A DNA stretch of 64,000 nt. It comes from Rhizobium sophoriradicis. GTDB lineage: Bacteria > Pseudomonadota > Alphaproteobacteria > Rhizobiales > Rhizobiaceae. Below, piece after piece: positions 1 through 9,481 of the stretch. Positions within the stretch are counted from its first letter, which is position 1. Each line of letters begins with the position of its first letter. The stretch covers positions 166,429 to 230,428 of the forward strand of contig NZ_RQIH01000014.1 in the NCBI RefSeq assembly GCF_003939025.1, read 5' to 3'. The position numbers and the translations under genes are program-made. The notes under the pieces are model-generated. The model was not told where the DNA came from, ran no database searches, and worked only from the letters and a program-made list of their open reading frames with translations.

Positions 1-762
1 GTCGTCGCCGGAGCGGGAATAGATCTTGCGCCGGTCGCCGGAGCGGGAAAGCTGGACGCGGATGCCGTCCCATTTCCATTCTGCGGCATAGTCGGCCGGG
101 TCGAGGGCGGTAAGATCGCCCTCCTCCACTGCATTGGCGAGCATGACGGAGTGGAAGATCGCCGGCGTCGCCAGCGCCGGTTTCTCGCCGCCGCCCGCCA
201 GCCACGCGAACAATGTCTCGTAAGGCGGCTGCAGGCCGTGCCAGAGGGTTTCGATCTCGGTAACGTCCTTGCCGCCGAGGTCGGCGAGCGCCTGTTTGGC
301 AAGACGGGCGGAGACGCCGATGCGCATGGCGCCGGTCGCCAGTTTGATGAAGGCGAAGCGGCCGGAGGAATCCAGCCGGTCGAGCAGGTCGCGGACATAG
401 CCGCGCACTTCGGTGCGCCCGAGCCCGTTCATGCGGGTGACGACCTCGCCGAGGCGCGGCTGGGAAAGGGCCGAGCGGTCGATATCCCGCTCATTGTCCC
501 AGACCAGCGAGATGGTTTCGGCGAGATCGCCGACATAATCATAGGAATAGCGGAACAGCACCTCGTCCATGCGCTCCAGCACCAGCTCGCGCAGCATGGC
601 CGGCTTGACGTTGCGCACCTCCAGCGTGCCGGCAATGGCGGCCAGGCCATAGCCGCGGTCTGGATTGGGCGTATCGCGGAAATAGTCGGTCAGCAGCTTG
701 AGTTTGCCGTTGCGGCTGGGCGTCAGCACCAGGCGGTCGAGGAGGTCGGCGAAGGCTTTCAT
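1..762 (-). CDS. ATP-dependent DNA ligase, N-terminal part (cut by window edge)
   Basis: Reading the minus strand from the ATG at 762 gives 254 uninterrupted codons running off the window start. The protein begins MKAFADLLDRLVLTPSRNGK, has the alpha-helical N-terminal DNA-binding region of bacterial ATP-dependent ligases, and near residue 230 shows the nucleotidyltransferase motif I KWDG, whose lysine takes the AMP in this family. Motifs III to VI and the OB fold must lie outside the window. It follows the exonuclease gene on the same strand after a 200-base repeat-rich gap. In this family the ligase, a metallo-beta-lactamase exonuclease, an Lhr-type helicase and a phosphoesterase form a known repair cluster, so those partners are expected to the left. 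Identification is firm; the full length is unknown. Confidence 0.9.
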   Translation of the reverse strand, partial: MKAFADLLDRLVLTPSRNGKLKLLTDYFRDTPNPDRGYGLAAIAGTLEVRNVKPAMLRELVLERMDEVLFRYSYDYVGDLAETISLVWDNERDIDRSALSQPRLGEVVTRMNGLGRTEVRGYVRDLLDRLDSSGRFAFIKLATGAMRIGVSARLAKQALADLGGKDVTEIETLWHGLQPPYETLFAWLAGGGEKPALATPAIFHSVMLANAVEEGDLTALDPADYAAEWKWDGIRVQLSRSGDRRKIYSRSGDD

Positions 763-782
763 GCGGGCCTCCGGGCTTGGGA

Positions 783-943
783 AGAAGACCCCTCCCCAAC
801 CCCTCCCCACAAGGGGGAGGGACTAACTCGTGGCGCTGCCCTGCCCTTTTTCGACTTCAGCGTTCCCGGGGGTGATTTTGCAGTGGGATGGCGCGGCAGA
901 TCTAGCCCCTCCCCCTTGTGGGGAGGGGTTGGGGAGGGGTTTT
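783..943. repeat. Inverted pair of GC-rich palindromic intergenic repeats
   Basis: Two copies of a C-rich/G-rich element (about 783-824 and 903-943) face each other. Each reads CCCTCCCCAACCCCTCCCC followed by ACAAGGGGGAGGG, or its reverse complement. Each can fold on itself and the two can pair with each other around an 80-base loop. This type of element is widespread between genes in Rhizobiales. It separates the exonuclease from the ligase. Confidence 0.75.
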
Positions 944-963
944 GATCCACCACACCGCTCATC

Positions 964-1974
964 TCAATCCGCCTCGTCTTCATAGCCCACGAGATGCAGC
1001 GGTTTCGCCTTGATGCCCTGCAATTGGCACCAGCGCACCAGCGCCTCCTCGCGGCCGTGGGTTACCCAGACCTCGGCCGGGTGCAGCTCACGGATCGTTT
1101 CTGTCAGCTCCGGCCAGTCGCAATGGTCGGAGATGACGAGCGGCAATTCGACGCCGAGCTGTTTGGCGCGCTGGCGCACCAGCATCCAGCCGGAGGCGAA
1201 GGCCGGCAGCGGTTCGTTGAAGCGGCGCGCCCATCGATCGGCGAAGGCCGAGGACGGGCCGATGACGACGGCGCCCTTGAAGGCGGATCTGTCGCGGCTT
1301 TCGATGGTCGCCGGCAGCAGCTCGCCGAGATCGATGCCCTCGCCGACATAATAGTCGCAGAGTTTTTCCATGGCGCCGTGAATATAGATCGGCTCGGCAT
1401 AACCGGCGTCGCGCAGCAGGCGGATGACGCGCTGGGCCTTGCCCAGCGCATAGGCGCCGACCAGATGCGTGCGCTCCGGAAATTGCCTGAGCGAGGCCAG
1501 CAGCTTGCCGGTTTCGTCCATCGGATCGGGATGGTGGAAGACCGGCAGGCCGAAGGTCGCCTCGGTGATGAAAACATCGCAGGCAACCGGCTCGTAGGCC
1601 GCACAGGTCGGGTCGGGGCGTCGCTTGTAATCGCCGGAGACGACGATGCGGGTGCCGTTCCTCTCGATGGCGATCTGGGCCGAGCCGAGCACATGGCCGG
1701 CGGGATGAAAGCTCACCTTGACGCCGTTGATCAGCAGTTCCTCGCCGAAACCGGCAATCTGCTCGCTGGCGCAGAAGCCGTCGCCGTAGCGCAAACGCAT
1801 GATGTCGAGCGTCTGGCGGGTGGCGAGCACGTTCACGTGACCGGGCCGGGCGTGATCGGAATGGCCGTGGGTGACGAGCGCCCGTTCCACCGGCCGCACA
1901 GGATCGACATAAAATCCGCCTTCCGGGCAATAGAGCCCTTCCGGGGCGGGATAAAGCAGGGCGTCAGCTCTCAT
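964..1974 (-). CDS. Ligase-associated MBL-fold DNA exonuclease
   Basis: A 336-residue metallo-beta-lactamase/beta-CASP-fold protein. The metal-binding motif HGHSDH lies at residues 36-41, followed by FHPAGHVLGSAQ, SGDYKRR and a C-terminal SDHCDW segment, the layout of the DNA-ligase-associated exonuclease family. Known members degrade DNA ends and act with the neighbouring ATP-dependent ligase and Lhr-type helicase. The start at MRADALLYPAPEG is chosen because the longer frame adds 39 residues with no family resemblance. It lies upstream of the ligase on the same strand, suggesting co-transcription through the repeat pair. Confidence in the family is high; the repair role here is inferred from context. 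Confidence 0.9.
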   Translation of the reverse strand: MRADALLYPAPEGLYCPEGGFYVDPVRPVERALVTHGHSDHARPGHVNVLATRQTLDIMRLRYGDGFCASEQIAGFGEELLINGVKVSFHPAGHVLGSAQIAIERNGTRIVVSGDYKRRPDPTCAAYEPVACDVFITEATFGLPVFHHPDPMDETGKLLASLRQFPERTHLVGAYALGKAQRVIRLLRDAGYAEPIYIHGAMEKLCDYYVGEGIDLGELLPATIESRDRSAFKGAVVIGPSSAFADRWARRFNEPLPAFASGWMLVRQRAKQLGVELPLVISDHCDWPELTETIRELHPAEVWVTHGREEALVRWCQLQGIKAKPLHLVGYEDEAD

Positions 1975-2023
1975 GCAGCAAGAGATAGCGGCAAATGGAC
2001 GCGAGGCCAGAGGGAGCGATTCA

Positions 2024-2827
2024 TCAAGGAAGCCCGTCGAGGAAGGACAGCACTGCGGCGTTGAACTCGGCCGGCCGCTGCAGCGGCGCAAAGTGGCTGA
2101 CGCCCCTGAGATAGATCATCTGAGCGTCTGGAATGCTGCGGGCGAGATATTCGGCATGCTCGGGCTTGATGAACTCGTCGTGTTCGCCGAGCACGATCGC
2201 AACCGGCACGCCGATGCGGCCGAGGTCTTCGGCCTGATAATTCGGCTCCGTGCGCATCATCAGGCTCACCGCCTCGACGAAGCCATTGAAATCGTCCGGC
2301 GTGGCGGACAATGCCGCATAATCCTTGGCGTGACGGCTGAAGCATCGGTCGATGACCGGCGTCGGATTAAATTCCAGCGTGCCGCTCGGATCCATGTTGC
2401 AGGCGAAGAAGAACACGCCCTCGACACGCGACGGCGCCGCCGCGGCGAGGATCAGGGCGATGCAGGCGCCGTCGCTCCAGCCGACGAATGCCGCCTGTTC
2501 CAGAGAGAGTTCGTCCATGACCGCAAGGACGTCGGCGGCCATCAGCTCATAGGTATAGGGACGGGCATCGCGCGTGCTGCGGCCATGACCGCGGCTGTCG
2601 ATCAGCACGACGCGGCGGCCACCTTGGAGCAGCGCCGGGACCTGATAGCCCCAGTTGCCGCTATGACCGAGGCCGCCGTGCAGCAGGATGACGGCCGGCC
2701 CGGCGCCGTAGCTCGCATACCAGATGCGGGCGCCCTCGCGCCCGACATGGCCTTCGACTGCGGCCGGCGGCAAGGGGGCAGCGCCTTGGGCTTCGAAATG
2801 GATGAGCTCGTCGTCGTGTCGTTCCAT
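2024..2827 (-). CDS. Alpha/beta hydrolase
   Basis: A 267-residue alpha/beta-hydrolase with an HGG oxyanion segment (LLHGGLGHSGNW), the nucleophile elbow GWSDG (Ser about 118), an acid in GEHDEF (Asp about 217) and the catalytic histidine in GVSHFAP (about 245). All three catalytic residues are present, so an active esterase or peptidase-like hydrolase is expected; the substrate cannot be read. The start MERHDDEL is preferred over a start 13 codons upstream because AAAGGA precedes it. It is 49 bases upstream of the exonuclease gene on the same strand and may share its transcript. Confidence 0.82.
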   Translation of the reverse strand: MERHDDELIHFEAQGAAPLPPAAVEGHVGREGARIWYASYGAGPAVILLHGGLGHSGNWGYQVPALLQGGRRVVLIDSRGHGRSTRDARPYTYELMAADVLAVMDELSLEQAAFVGWSDGACIALILAAAAPSRVEGVFFFACNMDPSGTLEFNPTPVIDRCFSRHAKDYAALSATPDDFNGFVEAVSLMMRTEPNYQAEDLGRIGVPVAIVLGEHDEFIKPEHAEYLARSIPDAQMIYLRGVSHFAPLQRPAEFNAAVLSFLDGLP

Positions 2828-2947
2828 GGCGATGACAGTCCTTTCGGGTTTATAGGCGGCCAGCATAGAAAAGCCGGAAAACAGCCCAAGAACAACCGGA
2901 ATCGCTTTCTAGCTGTTGCGTCCTTCGATGCAATCAGGGGGAGCAAC

Positions 2948-3919
2948 ATGGGCAGGAGGCTTTTCTATTGCGCCGGCGCAATCGCGCTCGCCGCGGCCGG
3001 GATCTACCTCAACAATACCAGCCTTTTGGCGGAGCACCGTTCGGGTAAGCCGGTGCTGCTCGCCCATCGCGGCATCGCCCAACGCTTCGACGAGACCGAT
3101 TTGAAGAATGACACCTGCACGGCGAGCCGCATGCTGCCGCCGAAACATGATTATCTCGAAAATACCATCCCCTCGATGCAGGCGGGCTTTGCGGCCGGCG
3201 CCGATATCGTCGAGATTGACGTGCACCCGACGACGGACGGGCAATTCGCCGTCTTTCACGACTGGACGCTCGACTGCCGCACCGACGGCCACGGTGTCAC
3301 TCGCGAGCATTCGATGGAGGAGATGCGGAAGCTCGACATCGGCTATGGCTACACCGCCGATGGCGGCAAGACCTTTCCGTTCCGCGGCCGCGGCATCGGC
3401 ATGATGCCGACGCTGGCGCAAGTGCTGTCGACCTTTCCGGATCGGCGTTTCCTCATCAACGTCAAGAGCCGCGATCCGTCCGAGGGCGAAAAGCTCGCCG
3501 TCGTGCTCAACGGGCTTTCCACCGGGCGACGGGCCGAGATCATCGTCTACGGCGGCGACGAACCGATCGACGTCATCCGCCGGCGCGTGCCCGATATCAA
3601 GACCGCCTCGCGCCAGAGCCTGAAGGGCTGCCTCACCGGCTATATCGGCTATGGCTGGACCAGCCTGCTACCGGATGCCTGCAAGCAGCGGATGATGCTG
3701 GTGCCGATCAATATCGCGCCCTGGCTCTGGGGCTGGCCGGACCGTTTCCTCAACCGGATGGCGGATGCCGGCACCGAAGTTTTCGTGCTCGGCCCTTATC
3801 GAGGCGGTGAATTTTCCACCGGTATCGAGGACCCCGCGCAGTTGGCGCGACTGCCGCAAAACTATGCGGCAGGCATTTGGACGAATGAGATCGAGACGAT
3901 CGGACGGCTCCTGGAATGA
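2948..3919 (+). CDS. Glycerophosphodiester phosphodiesterase family protein
   Basis: A 323-residue GDPD-family protein. A hydrophobic N-terminal segment (residues 5-20) suggests export or membrane anchoring. The catalytic region starts with LLAHRG (about residue 40), followed by VEIDVHPTTDGQFAVFHD, matching the HR...E-D...H metal/catalytic pattern of the family. Members hydrolyse glycerophosphodiesters to glycerol-3-phosphate and an alcohol; some act on other phosphodiesters. GGGGGAG lies just before the ATG. An internal insert with the DTCTASRMLPP segment between the HR and E-D motifs is longer than in the shortest cytosolic members, which fits a periplasmic type. It is divergent from the hydrolase upstream. 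Confidence 0.82.
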   Translation: MGRRLFYCAGAIALAAAGIYLNNTSLLAEHRSGKPVLLAHRGIAQRFDETDLKNDTCTASRMLPPKHDYLENTIPSMQAGFAAGADIVEIDVHPTTDGQFAVFHDWTLDCRTDGHGVTREHSMEEMRKLDIGYGYTADGGKTFPFRGRGIGMMPTLAQVLSTFPDRRFLINVKSRDPSEGEKLAVVLNGLSTGRRAEIIVYGGDEPIDVIRRRVPDIKTASRQSLKGCLTGYIGYGWTSLLPDACKQRMMLVPINIAPWLWGWPDRFLNRMADAGTEVFVLGPYRGGEFSTGIEDPAQLARLPQNYAAGIWTNEIETIGRLLE

Positions 3920-3937
3920 GGCGGAGCGCCACTCGCC

Positions 3938-5728
3938 TCAGAACTCCTCCCAGTCGCCGCCGGCGACTGCCGCGTTGCCATGGAAGGCTGCGCCCACTTT
4001 TGCAGCCATTGCCCGCGGCGCCGATGCGACGGGCCTGGAAGCGGCAGTTGCCACGGCGGGGCGCTGCTGGCGTGAGGCTGGGCCGCCGATATTGAACTGG
4101 CCCAGCAGCTGGAAAAGCGCGTCGGCTTCCTTGGCGAGGCTATGTGCGGCAGCCGTCGATTCCTCGACCATAGCGGCGTTCTGCTGCGTGCCCTGGTCCA
4201 TGGTGTTGACCGCGGTGTTGATTTCCTTCAACCCCGTCGCCTGCTCCTTTGAACTCTCGACGATCGCAAGAACATTGCTGTTGACCTGCTGAACCTGGGC
4301 GACGATCTCTTCGAGAGCCTTGCCGGTTTCGCCGACCAGCGTCACTCCGCTCTTCACATGCTCGTTGGAGGCCCCGATCAGCTCCTTGATCTCCTTTGCC
4401 GCCTTGGCCGATCTCTGAGCAAGCTCGCGAACCTCTTGCGCGACCACCGCAAACCCCTTGCCGGCATCGCCCGCGCGCGCCGCCTCGACGCCCGCGTTCA
4501 GCGCCAGGAGATTGGTCTGGAAGGCGATTTCGTCGATGACGCCGATGATGTTGCCGATCTCTGCGGACGATGTCTCGATCTTGCCCATCGCATCGACGGC
4601 GCTGCGGACCACCGCGCCGGAACGCTCGGCATTCTCGCGAGTTCTTCGAACCAGCTGGCCGGCTTCCTGGGCGCGGTTGCTCGAATCAGAGACCGTTGTG
4701 GTGATCTCTTCAAGGGCGGCTGCGGTTTCCTCGACGGAAGCCGCCTGCTGTTCCGTACGCTTCGACAAATCGTCGGAGGCTGAACGAACCTGCTGGGCGC
4801 TGGCAGCGATGCCCGTTGCGTTTTGAGCCACGACCTGCATCGCTGTGCGCAGCTTGGTGGCCGCTGCATTAAAATCGGTGCGGAGCCTTTCCAGTGTCGG
4901 AATGAATGGCGTTGCGACCTCCTGGGTCAAATCGCCGCCGGCCAGGCCCATCAAAGACGCCGCCAGCTGATCGACATTGTTGACGCGGGCAGTAACGTCA
5001 GTCGCGAATTTGACGACCTTGAACACCCTGCCGTTCATGTCGAGGATCGGATTGTAGGTGGCCTGGATGTAGATCCTTTTGCCGCCCTTGCCGATGCGCA
5101 GGAACTCATCCGCCACGAATTCACCCGCTGCCAGGCGCTCCCAGAACCGCCGATAATCCTCGCTGTTTGCATAGGCGCTCTCGCAGAACATGGAATGGTG
5201 GCGGCCCTGGATATCGGCAAGCTGATAGCCGAGCGCCGACAGGAAATTCTCGTTCGCCGTCAGAATCTCTCCTTTCGGCGTGAATTCGATAACAGCCTGG
5301 GCGCGCGACAGCGCGTTTAACTTGCCGGCATCTTCGGCGCTCTGCAGTTTCTGCTTGGTGATATCGGTCGCGAATTTCACCACTTTATACGGCTTTCCGC
5401 CACTGAAGACGGGATTATAGGAAGCTTCAATCCAGATTTCCCTGCCGCCCTTGCCGATGCGCTTGTATTGGCGCTGATCAAACTCGCCTCGTCTGAGCTT
5501 TGCCCAAAACTCGCGATAGTCGGCCGACGAGGCTTCTGCCGGCTCGACGAACATCCGGTGGTGCTGGCCGACAATCTCTGACAATTCGTAACCGAGCGCG
5601 GCGCAGAAATTGGCGTTGGCCGTCAGAATCTTGCCGGTGAGGTCAAATTCGATGATGGCCTGTGACCTGCTCATCGCCGCCAGTACGGCCTTGGCATCCG
5701 AACCGAAGCCGAATCCTAGTGTCTTCAT
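3938..5728 (-). CDS. Cytoplasmic methyl-accepting chemotaxis protein with two PAS domains
   Basis: A 596-residue chemoreceptor without membrane segments. Two similar PAS domains occupy about residues 10-125 and 135-245, each with a SQAIIEF/AQAVIEF start and a KVVKFATDIT/V end. A linker leads to the methyl-accepting signalling domain, whose hairpin tip reads IDEIAFQTNLLALNAGVEAA, the CheA/CheW contact. The C terminus is DWEEF, the pentapeptide type that docks CheR/CheB. PAS domains of this class often bind haem or flavin, so a cytosolic redox or energy sensor is likely, but no ligand can be assigned. AAGGGGAAC precedes the ATG. The LuxR-type gene lies divergently across a 485-base gap. Confidence 0.92.
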   Translation of the reverse strand: MKTLGFGFGSDAKAVLAAMSRSQAIIEFDLTGKILTANANFCAALGYELSEIVGQHHRMFVEPAEASSADYREFWAKLRRGEFDQRQYKRIGKGGREIWIEASYNPVFSGGKPYKVVKFATDITKQKLQSAEDAGKLNALSRAQAVIEFTPKGEILTANENFLSALGYQLADIQGRHHSMFCESAYANSEDYRRFWERLAAGEFVADEFLRIGKGGKRIYIQATYNPILDMNGRVFKVVKFATDVTARVNNVDQLAASLMGLAGGDLTQEVATPFIPTLERLRTDFNAAATKLRTAMQVVAQNATGIAASAQQVRSASDDLSKRTEQQAASVEETAAALEEITTTVSDSSNRAQEAGQLVRRTRENAERSGAVVRSAVDAMGKIETSSAEIGNIIGVIDEIAFQTNLLALNAGVEAARAGDAGKGFAVVAQEVRELAQRSAKAAKEIKELIGASNEHVKSGVTLVGETGKALEEIVAQVQQVNSNVLAIVESSKEQATGLKEINTAVNTMDQGTQQNAAMVEESTAAAHSLAKEADALFQLLGQFNIGGPASRQQRPAVATAASRPVASAPRAMAAKVGAAFHGNAAVAGGDWEEF

Positions 5729-6213
5729 GCTGTTCCCCTTAACTCAGCTCTTAAGCGAATGACTGCCGCGACCCCACCGGACTTGCGTTGGATGAGCGAT
5801 CTGGGAATAGAATCCGGTAAATTCTTTAAGTTTCCATTAACCCCACCTTCGCCCAACAGGAGCCCCCGCGCCCCGGCACAAAGGCAGAAGAATTACAAAT
5901 AAAATCAGTTATTTGAACAAAGATTTTCGGAGGGTCGGCTTCGGCACAGCATGTGCCGGCGGGGATTCCGAGCGTGAAGACAGCGTTTTTTCACCTTTGC
6001 CTGCCCTGAAAATTCTAAGAACGGTTTACTCTTTGTTAAGCAATCATCCGCCCCTTATCTTCGTATGTCCGGCGCTGAACGGCCTTTCTGTTTTCCCGCT
6101 ACAAGTGCATATTCCATCGTCCGTCGAGCGTGCAGAATCATTTTCCGATACGGCCGGATTGCTGGACACGTCAGCCGCGAAGCGCTGGATGCGATTGTTG
6201 ATCGGAGAAAGAC
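5729..6213. other. Divergent intergenic region, chemoreceptor / LuxR gene
   Basis: This 485-base stretch holds the promoters of the two divergent genes. It is visibly more AT-rich around 5815-5850 and 5890-5930. No convincing gene, clear lux-box palindrome or terminator was found. A short frame starting at 5913 has no recognisable protein character. Confidence 0.5.
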
Positions 6214-6936
6214 ATGATGCTCGAGGATGAGTTCAATCGAATTGAGGAAGTCGCTGCAGGCTTCAAGACGCATTACGAAGTGTTCAAATATATGAAGGGC
6301 CTCACACAGGACCTTGGAATGAATGCTTTCCTGTTCATGACACTGCCGACGGTCGACATAGTTGAGATCGGCGCGACCAAGATCATCACCAATTGGCCGG
6401 CGGAAATGGTGGATTACTATGATGCCCATAATCTGATGATCGACAGCCCGGTCATCCGCCGGATGATGAGGTCGACCAGCCCCTTCAACTATGATGTCGA
6501 AGCGATCAATACCAATCGTGGAGGAGGCAAGAAGTCGACGGTCATCGAGCTGTTCAACCGATATGGCATGGAAAAAGGGGCCTATTTCCCCGTTCACGAC
6601 GCGGCGGGCGGACGTGGCTCCATGTCGATTTCGGGTTCTCGGAATTTCAGCATGATCGAAATGGCGAAGCTCCTGTTCATCGCCACGCTCATCTATGACC
6701 GGCTCTCGCAGCTCACATTGAACGAGAAGCACAAACCCATCGAGTTTACGCGGAGCGAACTGGACTGTCTCAGGCTCACCGCCGGCGGCAGGAAGGGCAA
6801 CGAAATTGCAAAGCTTCTCGATCTCACCGAAAATGCGGTCAACAATCATATCGGCAGCGTGATCAAGAAGCTCGGATGCACGACGAGAACACAGGCGGTC
6901 GTCAGCGCTCTGCGTCTCAATATCATTCGGGTTTAG
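6214..6936 (+). CDS. LuxR-family regulator with autoinducer-binding-type domain
   Basis: A 240-residue protein with an N-terminal autoinducer-binding-like domain (about 20-165) and a C-terminal LuxR helix-turn-helix (about 178-238; GRKGNEIAKLLDLTENAVNNHI). In the ligand pocket the segment NWPAEMVDYYDAHNLMIDSP aligns with the TraR/LuxR pattern but carries Met where the conserved Trp (TraR W57) is usual; the Tyr and Asp are kept. No luxI-like synthase is nearby, so this is a LuxR 'solo' within the window. GGAGAAAG precedes the ATG. It may sense acyl-homoserine lactones from elsewhere in the genome, or another ligand. The motility link suggested by its divergent neighbour is inference only. Confidence 0.85.
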   Translation: MMLEDEFNRIEEVAAGFKTHYEVFKYMKGLTQDLGMNAFLFMTLPTVDIVEIGATKIITNWPAEMVDYYDAHNLMIDSPVIRRMMRSTSPFNYDVEAINTNRGGGKKSTVIELFNRYGMEKGAYFPVHDAAGGRGSMSISGSRNFSMIEMAKLLFIATLIYDRLSQLTLNEKHKPIEFTRSELDCLRLTAGGRKGNEIAKLLDLTENAVNNHIGSVIKKLGCTTRTQAVVSALRLNIIRV

Positions 6937-6969
6937 ATTGCGGCGATCAGCAGGCTTATGAAATGACGT

Positions 6970-9267
6970 TCAGAGGTCCCGCGCCCGCAGCAATGCCGGG
7001 ATCTCTTCCGGAGAGACGGGCTTGGAAAAGCGATAACCCTGCGCCTCCTCGCAATGCGCCTGCCGCAGGAAATCCATCTGGGCATCGGTTTCGACGCCTT
7101 CGGCAAGCACCGAAAGCTTCAGCGTCTGCGCCAGCGAAATCACCGCCGAGGCGATGGCGACGGCGGTCTTGTCGCCCGGCAGCGCCTCGACCAGCGAACG
7201 ATCCGTCTTCAGCCGGTCGAAGGGGAAGGTCTTCAGCGCCGCAAGGCTGGAATAGCCGGAGCCGAAATCGTCGATCGACAGGCGCACACCGAGCGCCCGC
7301 AGCGATGCCATCATCGCAAGCGCGCGTTCGGCATCCTGCATCACCACGCTTTCGGTGACCTCGAGCTCCAGCCAATGGGATTGCAGGCCGTGGCGCTCCA
7401 GCGCCTCGGCGACATGGCTTGCGAAATCCGGATCGGCGAATTGCTTGGCCGAGACGTTGACGGCGATCGTCAGCGGCGTCAGGCCCAAATCCTGCCAGGC
7501 GCGCGCCTGGCGGCAGGCCTCGTTCAGCACCCAGAGCCCGAGGGGAACGATGAGGCCGGTCTCTTCGGCGAGCGGGATGAAATTGACCGGCGGCACCCTG
7601 CCCTTGGCCGGATGGTTCCAGCGGACCAGCGCCTCGATGCCGGTGATGCGGCCGGTGGCGACATCGACCTGCGGCTGATATTCGAGGAACAGCTGATCGC
7701 CTGTTATCGCCTGGTGGAGCTCCTCCTGCTCGCCGAGCGGCATGCCGACCGGTGTGCCGGCGCCATCGTGATGCTGCAGCGTATTGCGGCCGAGCTGCTT
7801 GGCCCGGTACATGGCGCGATCGGCATTGGCGAGGAGCTCTTCGGCGGTTGCGCCGTCGACGGGGAAGGCGGCAACGCCGATACTCGAGGTGATGGCGATG
7901 TCACCGCTCTCGCCGCGCATCGGCCGGTTGATCGCCTTCTGCAATTCGCGCAGGCGCCGCGCGATGCCGGCGTCGTGGCTCGACTGGTGGACGAGCACCA
8001 CGAGGAATTCGTCGCCGCCGAGCCGCACCACCATATCCGAGGCGCGGACGCTGTTGGCCATGCGGGTGGCGATCTCCTTCAGCACTTCGTCGCCGGCGGC
8101 GTGGCCGCGGCCGTCATTGACGTCCTTGAAATTGTCGAGATCGATATAGGCGACGGTGACCTTGCGATTGTTGCGCCGGGCCTGATCGAGGATGCTGGCC
8201 AGCCTTTCCTTCAGGAAGGCGCGGTTCGGCAGGCCGGTCAAATCATCATGATGAGCCATGAAATGGATGCGGTCATCGACGCGCTTGCGCTCGATGGCGA
8301 TGCCGGCGATGTGCGTGGCGAGCGCCACCAGCTTCATCTCATGCTCGCTGGGACGGCGGACTTCCCTGGAATAGAGGGCGAAGGTGCCGAGCACATTATT
8401 CTCAGAGGTGGCGATCGGCGTCGACCAGCAGGAGCGGAAGCCGAAGGGGGCAATCAGCGCGCGGAAATCCTCCCAGAGCGGATCGCTCATCACGTCTTCG
8501 ACGATCACGGTCTGGCCGCGCCAGGCGGCCGTGCCGCAGGAGCCGACCTTGGGGCCGATGGTGACGCCGTCGATCAGGCGGCTGTAGCCGCCGGGCAGAT
8601 TGGGAGCTGCCCCGTGATAGAGCCTGGTGCCCTCGCTGTCGAGCAGCAGCACCGATCCGTCGATGCCGGTCAGCTGCGCCTCGATCATCAGCACCAGCGC
8701 TTCGAGGATCATCGGCAACGGCTCGTTGCGGGCGATCATTTCGAGCAGTTTCGCCTGGCCGCGATGGAGATCTTCCTGGAGCTTGCGTTCGGTGATATCG
8801 CGGGAAACACCGATCAACCCGATGATTTCGCCGCGATCGTTGCGCAGCGGAATCTTCGACGTCAGCCGGCAGACCGGCCTGGGGCTGCCGGGAAGAACGA
8901 CCGTTTCCTCCATGTCGATCCGGGCCTGGCCGGTCGCCATGATCTGCTGCTCAATGTCGAAATGACGGCGCGCCACCTCGAATTCGAACAGGTCAAAATC
9001 GCGCTTGCCGGTGATCTCATCGGCGCTCTTGAAGCCAAGGTTGCTGGCGGTGACGGCGTTGGCGAAGACGAAGCGGCTGTCGCGATCCTTGACGTAGAGG
9101 AAATCGGGCAGTTCGTGGATGATCGCCTTCAGGCGCAGGTTCTCGACGCCATCGGAGAGGTGGTGGGCGCTCGAGGCCATCATCGCCTCGGTCGCGGCGA
9201 CGAAGCGCCGCGTCTCGGCCGTCAGAGCCTCGGGCGATTCCCATCGCCTGGCACTCGTTTCGTGCAT
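6970..9267 (-). CDS. PAS-GAF-GGDEF-EAL cyclic-di-GMP protein
   Basis: A 765-residue soluble signalling protein. In order: PAS (about 45-160), GAF (about 175-325, with the VGSCGTAAW segment typical of this group), GGDEF (about 335-500, intact RLGGDEF active loop) and EAL (about 510-755, with GIEALVRWNHP and DDFGSGYSS). Intact motifs suggest it could make and degrade cyclic di-GMP; which activity dominates cannot be read. The start at MHETSARRW is chosen because GGGGAGAAA lies at proper distance, whereas an upstream ATG has its Shine-Dalgarno almost touching. No transmembrane segment is seen. It is convergent with the LuxR-type gene, 33 bases apart. Confidence 0.93.
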   Translation of the reverse strand: MHETSARRWESPEALTAETRRFVAATEAMMASSAHHLSDGVENLRLKAIIHELPDFLYVKDRDSRFVFANAVTASNLGFKSADEITGKRDFDLFEFEVARRHFDIEQQIMATGQARIDMEETVVLPGSPRPVCRLTSKIPLRNDRGEIIGLIGVSRDITERKLQEDLHRGQAKLLEMIARNEPLPMILEALVLMIEAQLTGIDGSVLLLDSEGTRLYHGAAPNLPGGYSRLIDGVTIGPKVGSCGTAAWRGQTVIVEDVMSDPLWEDFRALIAPFGFRSCWSTPIATSENNVLGTFALYSREVRRPSEHEMKLVALATHIAGIAIERKRVDDRIHFMAHHDDLTGLPNRAFLKERLASILDQARRNNRKVTVAYIDLDNFKDVNDGRGHAAGDEVLKEIATRMANSVRASDMVVRLGGDEFLVVLVHQSSHDAGIARRLRELQKAINRPMRGESGDIAITSSIGVAAFPVDGATAEELLANADRAMYRAKQLGRNTLQHHDGAGTPVGMPLGEQEELHQAITGDQLFLEYQPQVDVATGRITGIEALVRWNHPAKGRVPPVNFIPLAEETGLIVPLGLWVLNEACRQARAWQDLGLTPLTIAVNVSAKQFADPDFASHVAEALERHGLQSHWLELEVTESVVMQDAERALAMMASLRALGVRLSIDDFGSGYSSLAALKTFPFDRLKTDRSLVEALPGDKTAVAIASAVISLAQTLKLSVLAEGVETDAQMDFLRQAHCEEAQGYRFSKPVSPEEIPALLRARDL

Positions 9268-9481
9268 GACGCCATTTCTCCCCGGCCCCGCAATCGTCAT
9301 TTCCCTTCAAAGTAGTCCCGAAGTCCTTCGGCTTGCTTAAGTGATAGAGTGAACAACACGCCAAAATAAGCGGCGAGATCCTGCCCTCAACCCCGCCTGC
9401 AAGCGCAATTTCGCGCGCCAGGGAAAAGTCTGTGCCAAAAGAGGACAGGCGGGATGGCACGTTTCCTGCTACGGGCAGGCC

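Noticed and set aside
5913..6230. 105-codon frame before the LuxR gene
   Set aside because: No family-like sequence; it overlaps the LuxR start and lies in the promoter region.
7054..9315. Long frame (753 codons) opposite the PAS-GAF-GGDEF-EAL gene
   Set aside because: Typical antisense shadow of a GC-rich gene; the minus-strand protein has clear domains.
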